Source of the DNA: Pseudomonas entomophila
Lineage (GTDB): Bacteria > Pseudomonadota > Gammaproteobacteria > Pseudomonadales > Pseudomonadaceae
Direction: 5' to 3'
Assembly: GCF_023277925.1 (NCBI RefSeq)
Contig: NZ_CP063832.1
Span: 3,904,501 to 3,968,500, forward strand
DNA: 64,000 bases
Part shown: one piece after another, positions 48,538-57,343 of the stretch
Layout of the letters: every line of letters begins with the position of its first letter
Numbering within the stretch: the stretch's first letter is position 1
Translations under genes and position numbers: made by a program
The notes under the pieces: model-generated
The model's database searches: none
Seen by the model: the letters and a program-made list of their open reading frames with translations, nothing else
What the model was told of the DNA's origin: nothing

Positions 48538-48787
48538 CTTACGGTGTTACGCCACCGGGGTGCCGAGCGCCCCAGCCCCTGCTAGTGAACATCGACCCTA
48601 GGTAAGACCGTCGCGGATTAATGCCTACGCTCCTACCGGCCCAAGAGGCCTAAATGTAATGGGCATGCTGCGAGCTCACCCCGATGTTGGCCAGAAGCAC
48701 CAAGCTTCCTCGAATAGGCCTGATACATAGATGCAACCGGGTAACCTTGTTCGAAAAGCAGGTAGACAATGTAGGCGAGTCCATACA
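48538..48787 (+). ncRNA. Candidate guide (bridge/seek) RNA region of the IS1111 element
   Basis: IS1111-group elements are reported to encode a target-selecting RNA between the transposase stop and the right end. This 250-bp stretch has no coding frame. It carries CGCTCCTAC at 48628-48636, the exact complement of GTAGGAGCG that spans the reconstructed insertion point, and ATACATA at 48723-48729, identical to the right-end donor flank at 48783-48789. RNA borders are not defined. Confidence 0.5.
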
Positions 48788-48871
48788 TAGGAGCGGCTTG
48801 AGCCGCGATGCAGACGACGCGGTGCCTGGCACCCGCTCTGCGGGTGATCGCGGCTAAAGCCGCTCCTACAG
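48788..48871. repeat. REP pair interrupted at its left edge by the IS
   Basis: TAGGAGCGGCTTGAGCCGCG and, inverted, CGCGGCTAAAGCCGCTCCTA with CAG, with an inner CACCCGCTCTGCGGGTG hairpin. The missing CTG of the left edge is found at 47349-47351, on the other side of the IS. It follows the bioD stop on the minus strand (48924). Confidence 0.85.
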
Positions 48872-48923
48872 AGGTCGCGCAAAATCAATGGGTTGCGGTT
48901 TACACATTGAGAACCAGACCACA

Positions 48924-49604
48924 CTAATCCAGCAGGTCCAACTGCAAGTGCTCGGCGACCGCATCCGCCCCGGCCTGCTTGAGCCAGGGAACACGCCCGA
49001 GGCACGGTGCCGGTAAGCGCTCGGCCAGGCTGGAGAGGTTCTCTTCCAGGCGCGATGTCCGTGGGTCGACGATGTTCGCCACCCATCCGGCCAGTTGCAA
49101 CCCATCCCGCGCAATGGCCTCGGCGCTGAGCAAGGCGTGGTTGATACAACCAAGGCGCACACCGACCACCAGGATCACCGGCAGCTTCAGGGCAATGGCC
49201 AAGTCAGAGAGGTTTGCAGTGTCGGAGAGCGGCACCCGCCAACCCCCAGCCCCCTCGATCAAGGTGAAGTCGGCAGCTTGGTCTAGCACATGGCGCATGG
49301 CATCGCTCAAGGTCGACACGGTCAATGCCACCCCCGCCTCACGTGCTGCCACGTGCGGGGCGATGGCGGGCTCGAAGGCGAATGGATTGACCGCTTCGTA
49401 AGGCAGCTTGATCGTGCTCTCGTCGATCAAGGCCAAGGCATCACTGTTACGCAGCCCCTTGCCGGAAATCGTGCAGCCGGAGGCCACGGGCTTGGCTGCC
49501 AGGGTACTCATGCCCAACTGCCGCGCTGCGTGCAGCAGGCCGGCGGCGATGGTGGTCTTGCCCACGTCGGTGTCGGTGCCGGCGATGAAATAGGCCTGGC
49601 TCAT
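48924..49604 (-). CDS. bioD: Dethiobiotin synthetase BioD
   Basis: A 226-residue ATP-dependent carboxylase that closes the ureido ring of dethiobiotin. P-loop GTDTDVGKTT at residues 9-18, AAKPVASGC near 40 and TLIEGAGGWRVPL near 110 are the BioD motifs. The start is ATG 49604, one base after the bioC stop (49606); upstream open frame is not used. Last gene of bioBFHCD. Confidence 0.95.
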   Translation of the reverse strand: MSQAYFIAGTDTDVGKTTIAAGLLHAARQLGMSTLAAKPVASGCTISGKGLRNSDALALIDESTIKLPYEAVNPFAFEPAIAPHVAAREAGVALTVSTLSDAMRHVLDQAADFTLIEGAGGWRVPLSDTANLSDLAIALKLPVILVVGVRLGCINHALLSAEAIARDGLQLAGWVANIVDPRTSRLEENLSSLAERLPAPCLGRVPWLKQAGADAVAEHLQLDLLD

Positions 49605-49605
49605 G

Positions 49606-50424
49606 CTACTGCTCCATGGGTTTGTGCAACACACCATAGACCACCTGGTAGGTGGCCGGCAGGCCCTGCGGCTGGCGGAACTGTTCATAGGCCTGTAACA
49701 AGCCCTGCATCCGCGCCCGGCCGGTGAGCCCGGAAGGGCGCCCCGGATTGAGATTGTGGGCACCCAACGCCTTGAGCTCGTGGGTCAGGCTGCGCACGTC
49801 CGGGTAGTGGAGGACATGGGGGCGACGCTCCAGGTCGAGCAGTTGCAGGCCACTTTCGCCGCACAGCCGCTGGTAGTCCTCGAAACGGCGGAACCGGTTG
49901 ACGTGAACCATGCCATCCACCGCCTGCCAACTGGCGCGCAATTCTTCCAGCGTCCCCACGCACAGGCTGCTGAACGCCAGTACACCGCCCGGGCGCAGTA
50001 CCCGCCGCGCCTCGTCCAGCACGCTGGCGAACTGGCCGCACCATTGCACCGCCAGGCTGGTGAACAACAGGTCGACACTGGCGTCGCGCAACGGCAGGCG
50101 CTCGGCATCGCCAGCCACATGGTGGTGCGCGCCACCCTGCTCGCGGGCATGACGCAGCATGCCCTCGGCGATGTCCAGGGCCACACCATTCGCGTGGCTG
50201 AAACGCTCGGCCAATACCCGGCTGAAATGCCCGGTGCCGCTGCCCATGTCGAGCCAGCGCGCAGGCGCCAGGCCGCCGGGCAGCTTGTCCAGCAAGGCAA
50301 CACCGACCGCGCGCTGCAGGGCCGCGACACTGTCGTAGCTGGCCGCCGCGCGGGAGAACGAAGCCGCCACCTGGCGCTTGTCCGGCAGGGCACCGGGCAG
50401 GGTTGGGTGGGAAAGATCAGTCAT
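49606..50424 (-). CDS. bioC: Malonyl-ACP O-methyltransferase BioC
   Basis: A 272-residue SAM methyltransferase that starts pimelate synthesis by methylating malonyl-[23 protein letters not shown] near residue 22 is the BioC N-terminal signature. SAM motif I is [17 protein letters not shown] near 58, then [20 protein letters not shown] with AVQWC. The start is ATG 50424, inside the bioH stop region with an 8-nt overlap. Confidence 0.94.
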   Translation of the reverse strand: MTDLSHPTLPGALPDKRQVAASFSRAAASYDSVAALQRAVGVALLDKLPGGLAPARWLDMGSGTGHFSRVLAERFSHANGVALDIAEGMLRHAREQGGAHHHVAGDAERLPLRDASVDLLFTSLAVQWCGQFASVLDEARRVLRPGGVLAFSSLCVGTLEELRASWQAVDGMVHVNRFRRFEDYQRLCGESGLQLLDLERRPHVLHYPDVRSLTHELKALGAHNLNPGRPSGLTGRARMQGLLQAYEQFRQPQGLPATYQVVYGVLHKPMEQ

Positions 50425-51148
50425 CACCACTCTCATGCAGGAAACTCTTGATGCCCGCCGCCAGTTCCTGTGGATATTCCAGCAGGAAGGCGTGGGAACT
50501 CTCTTCGACCAGGCCGACTTCCACGTCCGGCAGCAGTTCGCTCAGGGCCTTGGCCGCAGCGGCCGGCACCAGTGCGTCACTGCCGGCGAACAGGTGCAAC
50601 TGTGGGCCGCCGTATTGCTCCAGCGCCGCACGGGTGTCCAGCTTGGCCAGTACCTCAAGGCCCGTGGCCAGGTACAGCGGGTCGGTGTCCGGCACCCCCA
50701 CGCCAAGCTGACGCAACAACGTGCGCGGCTGCTGGGCGCCGTCGCTGCACAGGGTGCGAAAGCGCTTGAGGGTGACCTGGGTGTGGCTGCGGCAGCCGTC
50801 GAGGAAAGTACCGAAGGTGTCTGGCGCCATGCCGTGGGGCCAGTCGGGGCGGGCGACGAAACAGGGGTTGCTGGCCAGGGTCAGCAGCCCGCAGCAATGG
50901 TCGCCGCGCTTGTGCGCCAGTAGGCTGGCGAGCATGCCGCCCAGTGACCAGCCCCCCAGCCACACATCGGTGGGCAGCTTGCGGTCGAGATGATCGACCC
51001 AGGCCAGGACATCGCTGTCGGCCAGCTCCGGCAGCGGCACCAGTTCGACTTGCAAGCGTGAATCCTGGGCCCGCAGGCTGGCGGCCAACGGCTCCAGGGA
51101 CGCGGTACCCAGCCCCCAGCCGGGGAGGAGGATCAGTCGGTTACGCAT
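50417..51148 (-). CDS. bioH: Pimeloyl-ACP methyl ester carboxylesterase BioH
   Basis: A 243-residue alpha/beta hydrolase that removes the methyl ester from pimeloyl-ACP, ending the BioC-started cycle. [20 protein letters not shown] is near the N-terminus. The nucleophile elbow is [11 protein letters not shown] near residue 72, and the late His is in [13 protein letters not shown]. The start is ATG 51148 and overlaps the end of bioF by 8 nt. Confidence 0.93.
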   Translation of the reverse strand: MRNRLILLPGWGLGTASLEPLAASLRAQDSRLQVELVPLPELADSDVLAWVDHLDRKLPTDVWLGGWSLGGMLASLLAHKRGDHCCGLLTLASNPCFVARPDWPHGMAPDTFGTFLDGCRSHTQVTLKRFRTLCSDGAQQPRTLLRQLGVGVPDTDPLYLATGLEVLAKLDTRAALEQYGGPQLHLFAGSDALVPAAAAKALSELLPDVEVGLVEESSHAFLLEYPQELAAGIKSFLHESGDD

Positions 51149-52313
51149 CGGCGGGCTCCAGCTGTGGATAACACTCGGCCAATGCATTCAACAATAGCTG
51201 GACCTGAGCTTCGCTGTGGGCCGCGCTCAGGGTCACGCGCAGGCGCGCGCTGCCGGCGGGCACGGTAGGCGGGCGAATCGCGGTGACCAGCAACCCACGC
51301 TCGCGCAGCTTGCGCGATAGCGTCATGGCGCGCCCGGCATCGCCGATCAGGATCGGCTGGATCGCCGTCCGGCTGTCCATCAAGGTCAGGCCGATCTGCC
51401 GCGCGCCTTCGCGGAACTGGCTGATCAACGCCGACAAGTGCTCCCGCCGCCAGCTGTCGCGGCGCAGCAGCTCCAGGGCCTTGAGCGTCGCGCAAGCCAA
51501 GGCGGGCGGCTGGCTGGTGGTGTAGATGTAGGGCCGGGCGAACTGCACCAGCGCCTCGATCAGTTCCTCGCTGCCGGCGACGAAGGCACCAGAGGTGCCA
51601 CAGGCCTTGCCCAGTGTACCGACCAGCACCGGCACGTCATCGACGCCCAAGCCAAGCTGTTCGACCAGGCCACCGCCGTTGCCGCCCAGCGTGCCCAGGC
51701 CATGGGCGTCATCAACCATCAGCCAGGCGCCACGGGCACGTGCCACCCTGGCCAGTGCCGGCAAGTCGGCACAGTCACCATCCATGCTGAACACGCCATC
51801 GGTAACCACAAGTGTATTGCCGGTGGCCTTCTCCAGGCGGCTGGCGAGGCTTGCGGGATCGTTGTGCAGGTAACGGCTGAAGCGGGCGCCGCTGAGCAGG
51901 CCGCCATCGAGCAGCGAAGCGTGATTGAGGCGGTCCTGCAACACCGTGTCGCCCTGTCCCACCAGCGCGGTGATGGCACCGAGATTGGCCATGTAACCGG
52001 TGGAGAACAGCAGCGCGCGCGGACGCCCGGTCAGCTCGGCAAGTGCCTCCTCGACCTGATGGTGCGGGGTGCTGTGGCCGATCACCAGATGCGAGGCACC
52101 ACCGCCGACGCCCCAGCGCTCGGCGCCATCGCGCCAGGCCTGGATCACGTCGGGGTGGTTGGCCAGCCCCAGGTAGTCGTTGCTGCAGAATGCCAGCAGT
52201 GCATGGCCGTCGACCACCACCTGCGGCCCTTGCGGGCTTTGCAGCAGCGGCCGTTGCCGATAGAGGTGGGCGGCACGCCGTTCGGCCAGCCGCGCGGCGA
52301 GGTCAAAGGCCAT
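51141..52313 (-). CDS. bioF: 8-amino-7-oxononanoate synthase BioF
   Basis: A 390-residue PLP enzyme condensing pimeloyl-ACP with alanine. [20 protein letters not shown] is near residue 50 and [14 protein letters not shown] near 75. Others are [17 protein letters not shown] near 200 and the cofactor lysine in [18 protein letters not shown] near 235. It starts 2 nt after the bioB stop. A perfect DnaA-box nonamer (TGTGGATAA, 51163-51171) lies in its last codons. Confidence 0.96.
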   Translation of the reverse strand: MAFDLAARLAERRAAHLYRQRPLLQSPQGPQVVVDGHALLAFCSNDYLGLANHPDVIQAWRDGAERWGVGGGASHLVIGHSTPHHQVEEALAELTGRPRALLFSTGYMANLGAITALVGQGDTVLQDRLNHASLLDGGLLSGARFSRYLHNDPASLASRLEKATGNTLVVTDGVFSMDGDCADLPALARVARARGAWLMVDDAHGLGTLGGNGGGLVEQLGLGVDDVPVLVGTLGKACGTSGAFVAGSEELIEALVQFARPYIYTTSQPPALACATLKALELLRRDSWRREHLSALISQFREGARQIGLTLMDSRTAIQPILIGDAGRAMTLSRKLRERGLLVTAIRPPTVPAGSARLRVTLSAAHSEAQVQLLLNALAECYPQLEPADA

Positions 52314-52315
52314 GG

Positions 52316-53374
52316 TCAGGCCGAGGCTGCGTCGTAGAACAACTCGCTGTTGCGCTGTTCGACCAGCGCCTGCTCGATGGCTGCTTGGTGAACCTCGTCG
52401 GCGTGCTCTTCACGGGCTTCAGGCTTGATGCCCAGGCGGGCGAACAGTTGCATGTCCTTGTCGGCCTGCGGGTTGGCGGTGGTCAGCAGTTTCTCGCCGT
52501 AGAAAATCGAGTTGGCGCCGGCCATGAAAGCCAGGGCCTGCATCTGTTCGTTCATCTGCTCGCGCCCGGCCGACAGGCGCACGTGGGATTTAGGCATCAG
52601 GATACGGGCCACGGCCAGCATGCGAATGAAGTCGAACGGGTCGACATCTTCTTCCTCGGCCAGCGGCGTGCCAGCGACTTTGACCAGCATGTTGATCGGC
52701 ACCGACTCCGGGTGCTCGGGCAGGTTGGCCAGCTGGATCAGCAGGCCGGCGCGGTCGTCCAGCGACTCGCCCATACCAAGGATGCCGCCGGAACAGATTT
52801 TCATCCCGGCATCACGGACGTAGGCCAGCGTCTGCAGGCGCTCGCTGTAGGTGCGGGTGGTGATGATGCTGCCGTAGAACTCCGGGGAGGTGTCGAGGTT
52901 GTGGTTGTAGTAGTCGAGGCCCGCCTGGGCCAGGGCCAGGGTCTGCTCCTGGTCGAGCTTGCCAAGGGTCATGCAGGTCTCCAGGCCCATGGCCTTGACC
53001 CCTTTGACCATCTCCAGCACGTAGGGCATATCCTTGGCCGACGGGTGCTTCCACGCCGCGCCCATGCAGAAGCGGGTCGAGCCGATGGCCTTGGCCCGCG
53101 CGGCCTCCTCCAGCACCTTCTGCACTTCCATCAGCTTCTGCTTTTCCAGCCCAGTGTTGTAGTGCCCGGACTGTGGACAATATTTGCAATCTTCCGGGCA
53201 GGCGCCGGTCTTGATCGACAGCAGCGTGGAAACCTGCACGCGGTTGGGGTCGAAATGCGCGCGGTGCACGGTCTGGGCCTGGAACAACAGGTCGTTGAAC
53301 GGCTGCTGGAATAGCGCCTTGACCTCGCCCAGGGACCAGTCGTGACGGGTTGTTGCAATTGCGCTGGCGCTCAT
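52316..53374 (-). CDS. bioB: Biotin synthase BioB
   Basis: A 352-residue radical SAM enzyme that inserts sulfur into dethiobiotin. The radical-SAM cluster is Cys59, Cys63, Cys66 ([17 protein letters not shown]), and the [2Fe-2S] ligands lie further on ([14 protein letters not shown] region, [21 protein letters not shown]). The start is ATG 53374. First of bioBFHCD. A BirA-type operator lies 95-127 bp upstream. Confidence 0.97.
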   Translation of the reverse strand: MSASAIATTRHDWSLGEVKALFQQPFNDLLFQAQTVHRAHFDPNRVQVSTLLSIKTGACPEDCKYCPQSGHYNTGLEKQKLMEVQKVLEEAARAKAIGSTRFCMGAAWKHPSAKDMPYVLEMVKGVKAMGLETCMTLGKLDQEQTLALAQAGLDYYNHNLDTSPEFYGSIITTRTYSERLQTLAYVRDAGMKICSGGILGMGESLDDRAGLLIQLANLPEHPESVPINMLVKVAGTPLAEEEDVDPFDFIRMLAVARILMPKSHVRLSAGREQMNEQMQALAFMAGANSIFYGEKLLTTANPQADKDMQLFARLGIKPEAREEHADEVHQAAIEQALVEQRNSELFYDAASA

Positions 53375-53463
53375 CGGCGTTTCCTTATCTATGTTCTGAC
53401 TGACGCCGGGACAGGAAAACCTACCAGCGCATCACGGATAGCTCGCATAGTCATGGAAGGCCT

Positions 53464-54201
53464 ATGAACTGTCAACCAAACATAAAAGCACTGGTTTACA
53501 AATGTATAAATAATAACCAGCCATGTTTACTGTGCGACGAAACCGCCAGGCAGCCTTATCCACTGTGCCCAGCCTGTGAAAGCGAGCTGCCCTGGCTGGG
53601 TGAACAATGCATCCGCTGCGCCTTGCCACTGTCACTGGAGGGGCTCATCTGTGCCAGCTGCAGCCGCCGCCCACCGGCCTTCAGCCGAGTCGTCGCCGCC
53701 TGGCACTATGGTTTTCCGGTCGACACCCTGGTCAGCCGCTTCAAGCACAACAACCAATGGCCCCTGGGGCGGTTGATGGCACAGTTGCTCGGGCATGCCG
53801 TGGAGCATCGCCATGGCGAAGGCTTGCCAAGACCGGACCAACTGTTGCCCGTGCCCCTGGCCAGGCGTCGACTGCGCCAGCGTGGCTTCAACCAGGCGGC
53901 CATGCTATGTCGCTGGCTGTCCAGGCAGCTTGAACTGCCCTGGAACGAACACTTGCTGAAGCGCACACGCGAAACGCCCGCCCAGCAGGCGCTGGGCGCC
54001 AGCGCCCGGCACCGCAATCTGCGCCAGGCCTTCGCCCTGTCGCCCGGCACTGAGGTCGAAGGCCTTCACCTAGCCGTGGTCGACGACGTCATGACCACCG
54101 GTGCGACCGCCCAGGCGATCGCCGCGCTGCTGCGCAAGGCCGGCGCCCGGCGCGTCGATATCTACTGCCTGGCGCGCACGCCTCGCCCCGGCCAGGCTTG
54201 A
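53464..54201 (+). CDS. comF: ComF family amidophosphoribosyltransferase-like protein
   Basis: A 245-residue protein. An N-terminal zinc-ribbon has four CxxC pairs (CLLC, CPAC, CIRC, CASC, residues about 21-68), followed by a phosphoribosyltransferase domain ending with the PRPP motif VVDDVMTTGATAQAIAALLR. ComF acts in DNA uptake in competent species; in pseudomonads the role is unproven. The start ATG 53464 lies upstream of an AT-rich stretch that includes a BirA-type operator. No other ATG, GTG or TTG occurs in frame before the zinc ribbon, so the operator appears to sit inside the first codons. Confidence 0.85.
   Translation: MNCQPNIKALVYKCINNNQPCLLCDETARQPYPLCPACESELPWLGEQCIRCALPLSLEGLICASCSRRPPAFSRVVAAWHYGFPVDTLVSRFKHNNQWPLGRLMAQLLGHAVEHRHGEGLPRPDQLLPVPLARRRLRQRGFNQAAMLCRWLSRQLELPWNEHLLKRTRETPAQQALGASARHRNLRQAFALSPGTEVEGLHLAVVDDVMTTGATAQAIAALLRKAGARRVDIYCLARTPRPGQA
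53469..53501. promoter_or_regulatory. BirA-type biotin operator of the bioBFHCD operon
   Basis: CTGTCAACC-N15-GGTTTACAA. The right half is the exact enterobacterial BirA half-site, the left half matches 7 of 9, and the 15-nt spacer is exact. It lies 95-127 bp upstream of bioB on the other strand and overlaps codons 2-13 of comF. It should be bound by the biotinyl-AMP form of a BirA with a DNA-binding domain. Confidence 0.78.
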
Positions 54202-54258
54202 CTTGACCGGGTGCGGGCGGCAACGTCGCGGGATATCTACCACATTCGATACCTGCCC

Positions 54259-55023
54259 ATGCCCCTGCCCGCCCTGCTCACCCAGCACATCGCCCGCCGC
54301 CCACAGCGCATCGCCCTGTTGCAACACGTGGCTGAACAAGGTTCGATCACCCGCGCGGCCAAGGCCGCCGGCATCAGCTACAAGGCGGCCTGGGACGCCA
54401 TCGACGAACTCAACAACCTGGCGGCGCAACCTCTGGTGGAACGCTGCACCGGAGGGCGAGGCGGCGGTGGCGCGCGGCTGTCCTTGGAGGGTGAACGGGT
54501 GCTGCGTCTCTACCAGCGCTTGCAGGCCATGCAAGCGCAGATACTCGAAGCCGCCGAGGAAACCAGCGACCTCGACCTGCTCGGGCGCCTGATGCTGCGC
54601 ACAAGTGCGCGCAACCAACTGCAGGGGCGGATCAGCGGGCTGCGCCGCGAAGGCCGCCACGATCGGATCAGCCTCGACCTGGGCGGTGGGCTTGAGATCG
54701 AAGCACTGATCACGCGCGGCAGCACCGAACGGCTGGAACTGGCACTAGGCGCGACCGTGGTGGCGCTGCTCAAGGCGGGCTGGGTGCAGTTGCTTGGCGC
54801 GGATGAGGTTCAGGAACCTGGCAGCAACTGCCTGCAAGCCAAGGTCGAGGAAGTGCTGGCCGATACCGACGGGCCCGGCGAAGTGCGCCTGGCACTGGGC
54901 AACGGCCAAACGCTGTGTGCCATTGCCGAGGAGCAATGGCTGATGCAGCACAAGGTGGAGGCAGGCAGCACGTTAAGCGTGCAGTTCCATCCGTCTTACG
55001 TGTTGCTTGGGGTGCCGGTGTAA
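54259..55023 (+). CDS. ModE-like molybdate-responsive regulator
   Basis: A 254-residue protein starting MPLPALLTQHIARRPQRIAL. The LysR-like helix-turn-helix of ModE is near residues 20-75 (QGSITRAAKAAGISYKAAWD, then LNNLAAQPLVERCTGGRGGG). Two C-terminal Mop/TOBE repeats follow (about 125-185 and 195-254, with ARNQLQGRISGLRREG and NCLQAKVEEVLADTDGPGEV). The domain order is that of E. coli ModE, which binds molybdate and represses modABC. No mod genes are in the window, so its regulon must be elsewhere. A GTG start at 54211 would add 16 residues. Confidence 0.85.
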   Translation: MPLPALLTQHIARRPQRIALLQHVAEQGSITRAAKAAGISYKAAWDAIDELNNLAAQPLVERCTGGRGGGGARLSLEGERVLRLYQRLQAMQAQILEAAEETSDLDLLGRLMLRTSARNQLQGRISGLRREGRHDRISLDLGGGLEIEALITRGSTERLELALGATVVALLKAGWVQLLGADEVQEPGSNCLQAKVEEVLADTDGPGEVRLALGNGQTLCAIAEEQWLMQHKVEAGSTLSVQFHPSYVLLGVPV

Positions 55024-55052
55024 CCCTCTGAACCTGGGCTGCTGCGCAGCCC

Positions 55053-55076
55053 ATCGCCGGCAAGCCGGCTCCTACT
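55053..55076. repeat. Single REP unit upstream of srkA
   Basis: ATCGCCGGCAAGCCGGCTCC with TACT, one GCCGGC-type unit about 30 bp past the ModE-like stop. Confidence 0.65.
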
Positions 55077-55159
55077 GGTAGGTCGTGTGCCTGCCGAGCA
55101 CGTTCACCAAGCCAATGCGCTACCATGCGCCCACGCAGTCCCCGCGCCTGGAGCCCTTC

Positions 55160-56134
55160 ATGTCCCACCCCTTCGACACCCTCACCCCCGACCTCGTGCT
55201 GGATGCCGTGGAAAGCCTGGGCTTTCTCAGCGACGCGCGGGTACTGGCGCTCAACAGCTACGAGAACCGCGTCTATCAGGTGGGCATCGAGGGGGAACAA
55301 CCGCTGATCGCCAAGTTCTATCGCCCTGGGCGCTGGAGCGATGCGGCAATCCTTGAAGAACATGCCTTCACCGCCGAGCTGGCCGAGTGCGAAGTGCCAG
55401 TGGTGGCCCCCCAGGTGCACGAAGGTCGCTCCCTGTTCGAGCACCAGGGTTTTCGCTTCACCCTGTTCCCACGCCGTGGCGGACATGCCCCGGAGCCGGG
55501 CAACCTCGATCAGCTCTATCGCCTCGGGCAACTGCTCGGGCGCCTGCATGCGGTGGGTGCCACCAAGCCCTTCGCTCACCGTGAATCCCTGGCTGTGGAT
55601 AACTTCGGCCACGCCTCGCTCAAGACCCTGCTCGACGGCGACTTCGTGCCCCGCGAGCTGCTGCCGGCCTACGAGTCGGTGGCCCGCGACCTGTTGAAGC
55701 GGGTCGAGGATGTCTACGCCCGCACCCCGCACCAGACGATTCGCCTGCACGGTGACCTGCACCCCGGCAACCTGATGCACCGCGACGACGTCTACCACGT
55801 CGTCGACCTCGACGACTGCCGCATGGGGCCGGCCGTCCAGGACCTGTGGATGATGCTCGCCGGCAGCCGCGAGGAACGCCTGGGCCAGCTGGCCGAGCTG
55901 ATCGACGGCTACAACGAGTTTCACGACTTCGACCCGCGCGAACTGGCCCTGATCGAGCCACTCCGCGCCCTGCGCCAGCTGCACTACAGCGCCTGGCTGG
56001 CGCGGCGCTGGGACGACCCGGCGTTCCCGCCGAGCTTCCCTTGGTTCGGCCAACCGCGCTACTGGGGCGACCAGATCCTCGCCCTGCGCGAGCAGATCGC
56101 TGCACTCGATGAAGAACCGCTGAAATTGTTCTAG
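55160..56134 (+). CDS. srkA: Stress-response serine/threonine kinase SrkA (YihE)
   Basis: A 324-residue kinase of the YihE/RdoA family with an APH-like fold, implicated in survival of stress linked to cell-envelope and Cpx signalling in E. coli. It starts MSHPFDTLTPDLVLDAVESL with GGAG 7 nt upstream. Motifs are ALNSYENRVYQVGIEGEQPL (nucleotide lysine region IAKFYRPGRW follows), the catalytic loop LHGDLHPGNLMHRDD near residue 197 and the metal site VVDLDDCRMGPA. A perfect DnaA-box nonamer lies in the gene at 55594-55602. Confidence 0.9.
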   Translation: MSHPFDTLTPDLVLDAVESLGFLSDARVLALNSYENRVYQVGIEGEQPLIAKFYRPGRWSDAAILEEHAFTAELAECEVPVVAPQVHEGRSLFEHQGFRFTLFPRRGGHAPEPGNLDQLYRLGQLLGRLHAVGATKPFAHRESLAVDNFGHASLKTLLDGDFVPRELLPAYESVARDLLKRVEDVYARTPHQTIRLHGDLHPGNLMHRDDVYHVVDLDDCRMGPAVQDLWMMLAGSREERLGQLAELIDGYNEFHDFDPRELALIEPLRALRQLHYSAWLARRWDDPAFPPSFPWFGQPRYWGDQILALREQIAALDEEPLKLF

Positions 56135-56197
56135 AAGCGCGTCGCGGTCTGTCTACAATAGGCGTCGCTTTATTAGCTACCTAAGCAAGGATTTTTC

Positions 56198-57085
56198 ATG
56201 CACGCCGCCAACCCGCGCCGCGGGTACCTCCTGGGCCTCGGCGCCTACATCATCTGGGGCCTGTTCCCCCTGTACTTCAAAGTTATCCAGAGCGTCCCGG
56301 CGGTGGAGATCATCGTCCACCGGGTGCTCTGGTCGGCCCTGTTCGGCTCGCTTCTGCTGCTGGTGTGGAAACACCCCGGCTGGTGGCGCGAGCTGCGCGA
56401 GAACCCGCGACGCCTGGCGATCCTGGCCCTGAGCGGCGCGCTGATCGCCGGCAACTGGCTTACTTACGTGTGGGCAGTGAACAACGGGCGCATGCTCGAG
56501 GCCAGCCTGGGCTACTACATCAACCCACTGATCAACGTGCTGCTGGGCATGCTGCTGCTCGGTGAACGCCTGCGCCGCCTGCAATGGCTGGCGGTGGGGC
56601 TGGCGGCACTGGGGGTGGTGCAACAGGTATGGCAGGTCGGCAGCCTGCCGTGGGTGTCGCTGGCGTTGGCACTGTCGTTCGGTTTCTATGGGTTGATTCG
56701 CAAGCAGGCCCCCGTGGCCGCGCTGCCTGGGCTGGTGGTCGAGACCTGGATGCTGGTGCCCGTTGCCATCGGCTGGCTGTTGCTGCACCCGGCCGCCAGC
56801 AGCGCCAGCCCTGAGTTCTTCAGCAGCAGCGAGGCGCTATGGTTGATCGCGGCCGGCCCGGTGACGCTGGTGCCGCTGGTCTGCTTCAACGCCGCCGCCC
56901 GTCACCTGCCCTACACCACGCTGGGCTTCCTGCAGTACCTGGCACCAACCCTGGTGCTGTTGCAGGCGGTGCTGCTGTTCGACGAGCATCTGACGACGAG
57001 CAACCTGCTGGCGTTCGCCTGCATCTGGGCCGGCCTGGCGGTTTATAGCGTCGATGCCTGGCTCAGCTTGCGCAAGCGGGCCTGA
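56198..57085 (+). CDS. rarD: EamA/RarD family transporter
   Basis: A 295-residue inner-membrane protein with ten predicted helices in two EamA repeats. It starts MHAANPRRGYLLGLGAYIIW then GLFPLYFKVIQSVPAVEIIV. The conserved HRVLWSALFG and the YYINPLINVLLGMLLLGERL stretch near residue 105 match RarD. Family function is poorly defined (chloramphenicol sensitivity in the original mutant). It ends just before a palindrome-rich intergenic region. Confidence 0.9.
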   Translation: MHAANPRRGYLLGLGAYIIWGLFPLYFKVIQSVPAVEIIVHRVLWSALFGSLLLLVWKHPGWWRELRENPRRLAILALSGALIAGNWLTYVWAVNNGRMLEASLGYYINPLINVLLGMLLLGERLRRLQWLAVGLAALGVVQQVWQVGSLPWVSLALALSFGFYGLIRKQAPVAALPGLVVETWMLVPVAIGWLLLHPAASSASPEFFSSSEALWLIAAGPVTLVPLVCFNAAARHLPYTTLGFLQYLAPTLVLLQAVLLFDEHLTTSNLLAFACIWAGLAVYSVDAWLSLRKRA

Positions 57086-57137
57086 TCAAATAATGATCAC
57101 CTTGCTGCAAGCCAAGATTGGCGTGGCCTGCAGCAAG
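57083..57137. repeat. Two inverted repeats at the rarD 3' end
   Basis: TGATCA-AATAA-TGATCA at 57083-57099, overlapping the rarD stop, then CTTGCTGCA (57101-57109) and its complement TGCAGCAAG (57129-57137). The second could be a weak terminator stem but has no T-run. Confidence 0.5.
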
Positions 57138-57148
57138 CGCTCCAGAGG

Positions 57149-57270
57149 TTATCCACACCCTCGTCCCCGCCGTTTGTGCACAAGCCACTGATTGTTGGAC
57201 GTTTTTTGTTCAAATCACGCTAGGCAGCGCCGTTATTGTCTTGCAGCGGGGCGTCCCCAGGTTATCCACA
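57149..57270. other. Cluster of DnaA boxes in the rarD-gcvR intergenic region
   Basis: Two perfect DnaA nonamers TTATCCACA, at 57149-57157 and 57262-57270 in the same orientation, with a TTGTGCACAA palindrome at 57174-57183 between them and an AT-rich tract (GTTGGACGTTTTTTGTTCAA) at about 57194-57213. The gap of 258 bp otherwise contains one REP unit and no gene. Confidence 0.65.
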
Positions 57271-57301
57271 GAGACGTCCCTCTGAAATCGGGGATAACCC
57301 T

Positions 57302-57322
57302 GTTCGCCGGCAAGCCGGCTAC
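57302..57322. repeat. Single REP unit downstream of the ACT protein gene
   Basis: GTTCGCCGGCAAGCCGGCTA, a GCCGGC-type REP ending abnormally (TACATGG instead of CCTACAG). It lies past the stop at 57344 on the minus strand. Confidence 0.6.
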
Positions 57323-57343
57323 ATGGGTCACGGCGCTCTTGGG

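Larger units (their letters stand above)
47352..48787 (+). mobile_element. IS110-family (IS1111 group) insertion sequence inserted in a REP pair
   Basis: About 1436 bp with a single DEDD transposase gene. Subterminal inverted repeats ATGGACTCGCC (47359-47369) and GGCGAGTCCAT (48774-48784) sit 7 bp and 3 bp inside the ends, the arrangement known for the IS1111 group. Removing 47352-48787 joins CTG to TAGGAGCGGCTTGAGCCGCG and restores a symmetric REP pair ending CGCTCCTACAG. No target duplication is seen beyond a shared TA, as expected for this family. The ends are placed by this logic, with a 2-bp uncertainty. Confidence 0.85.
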
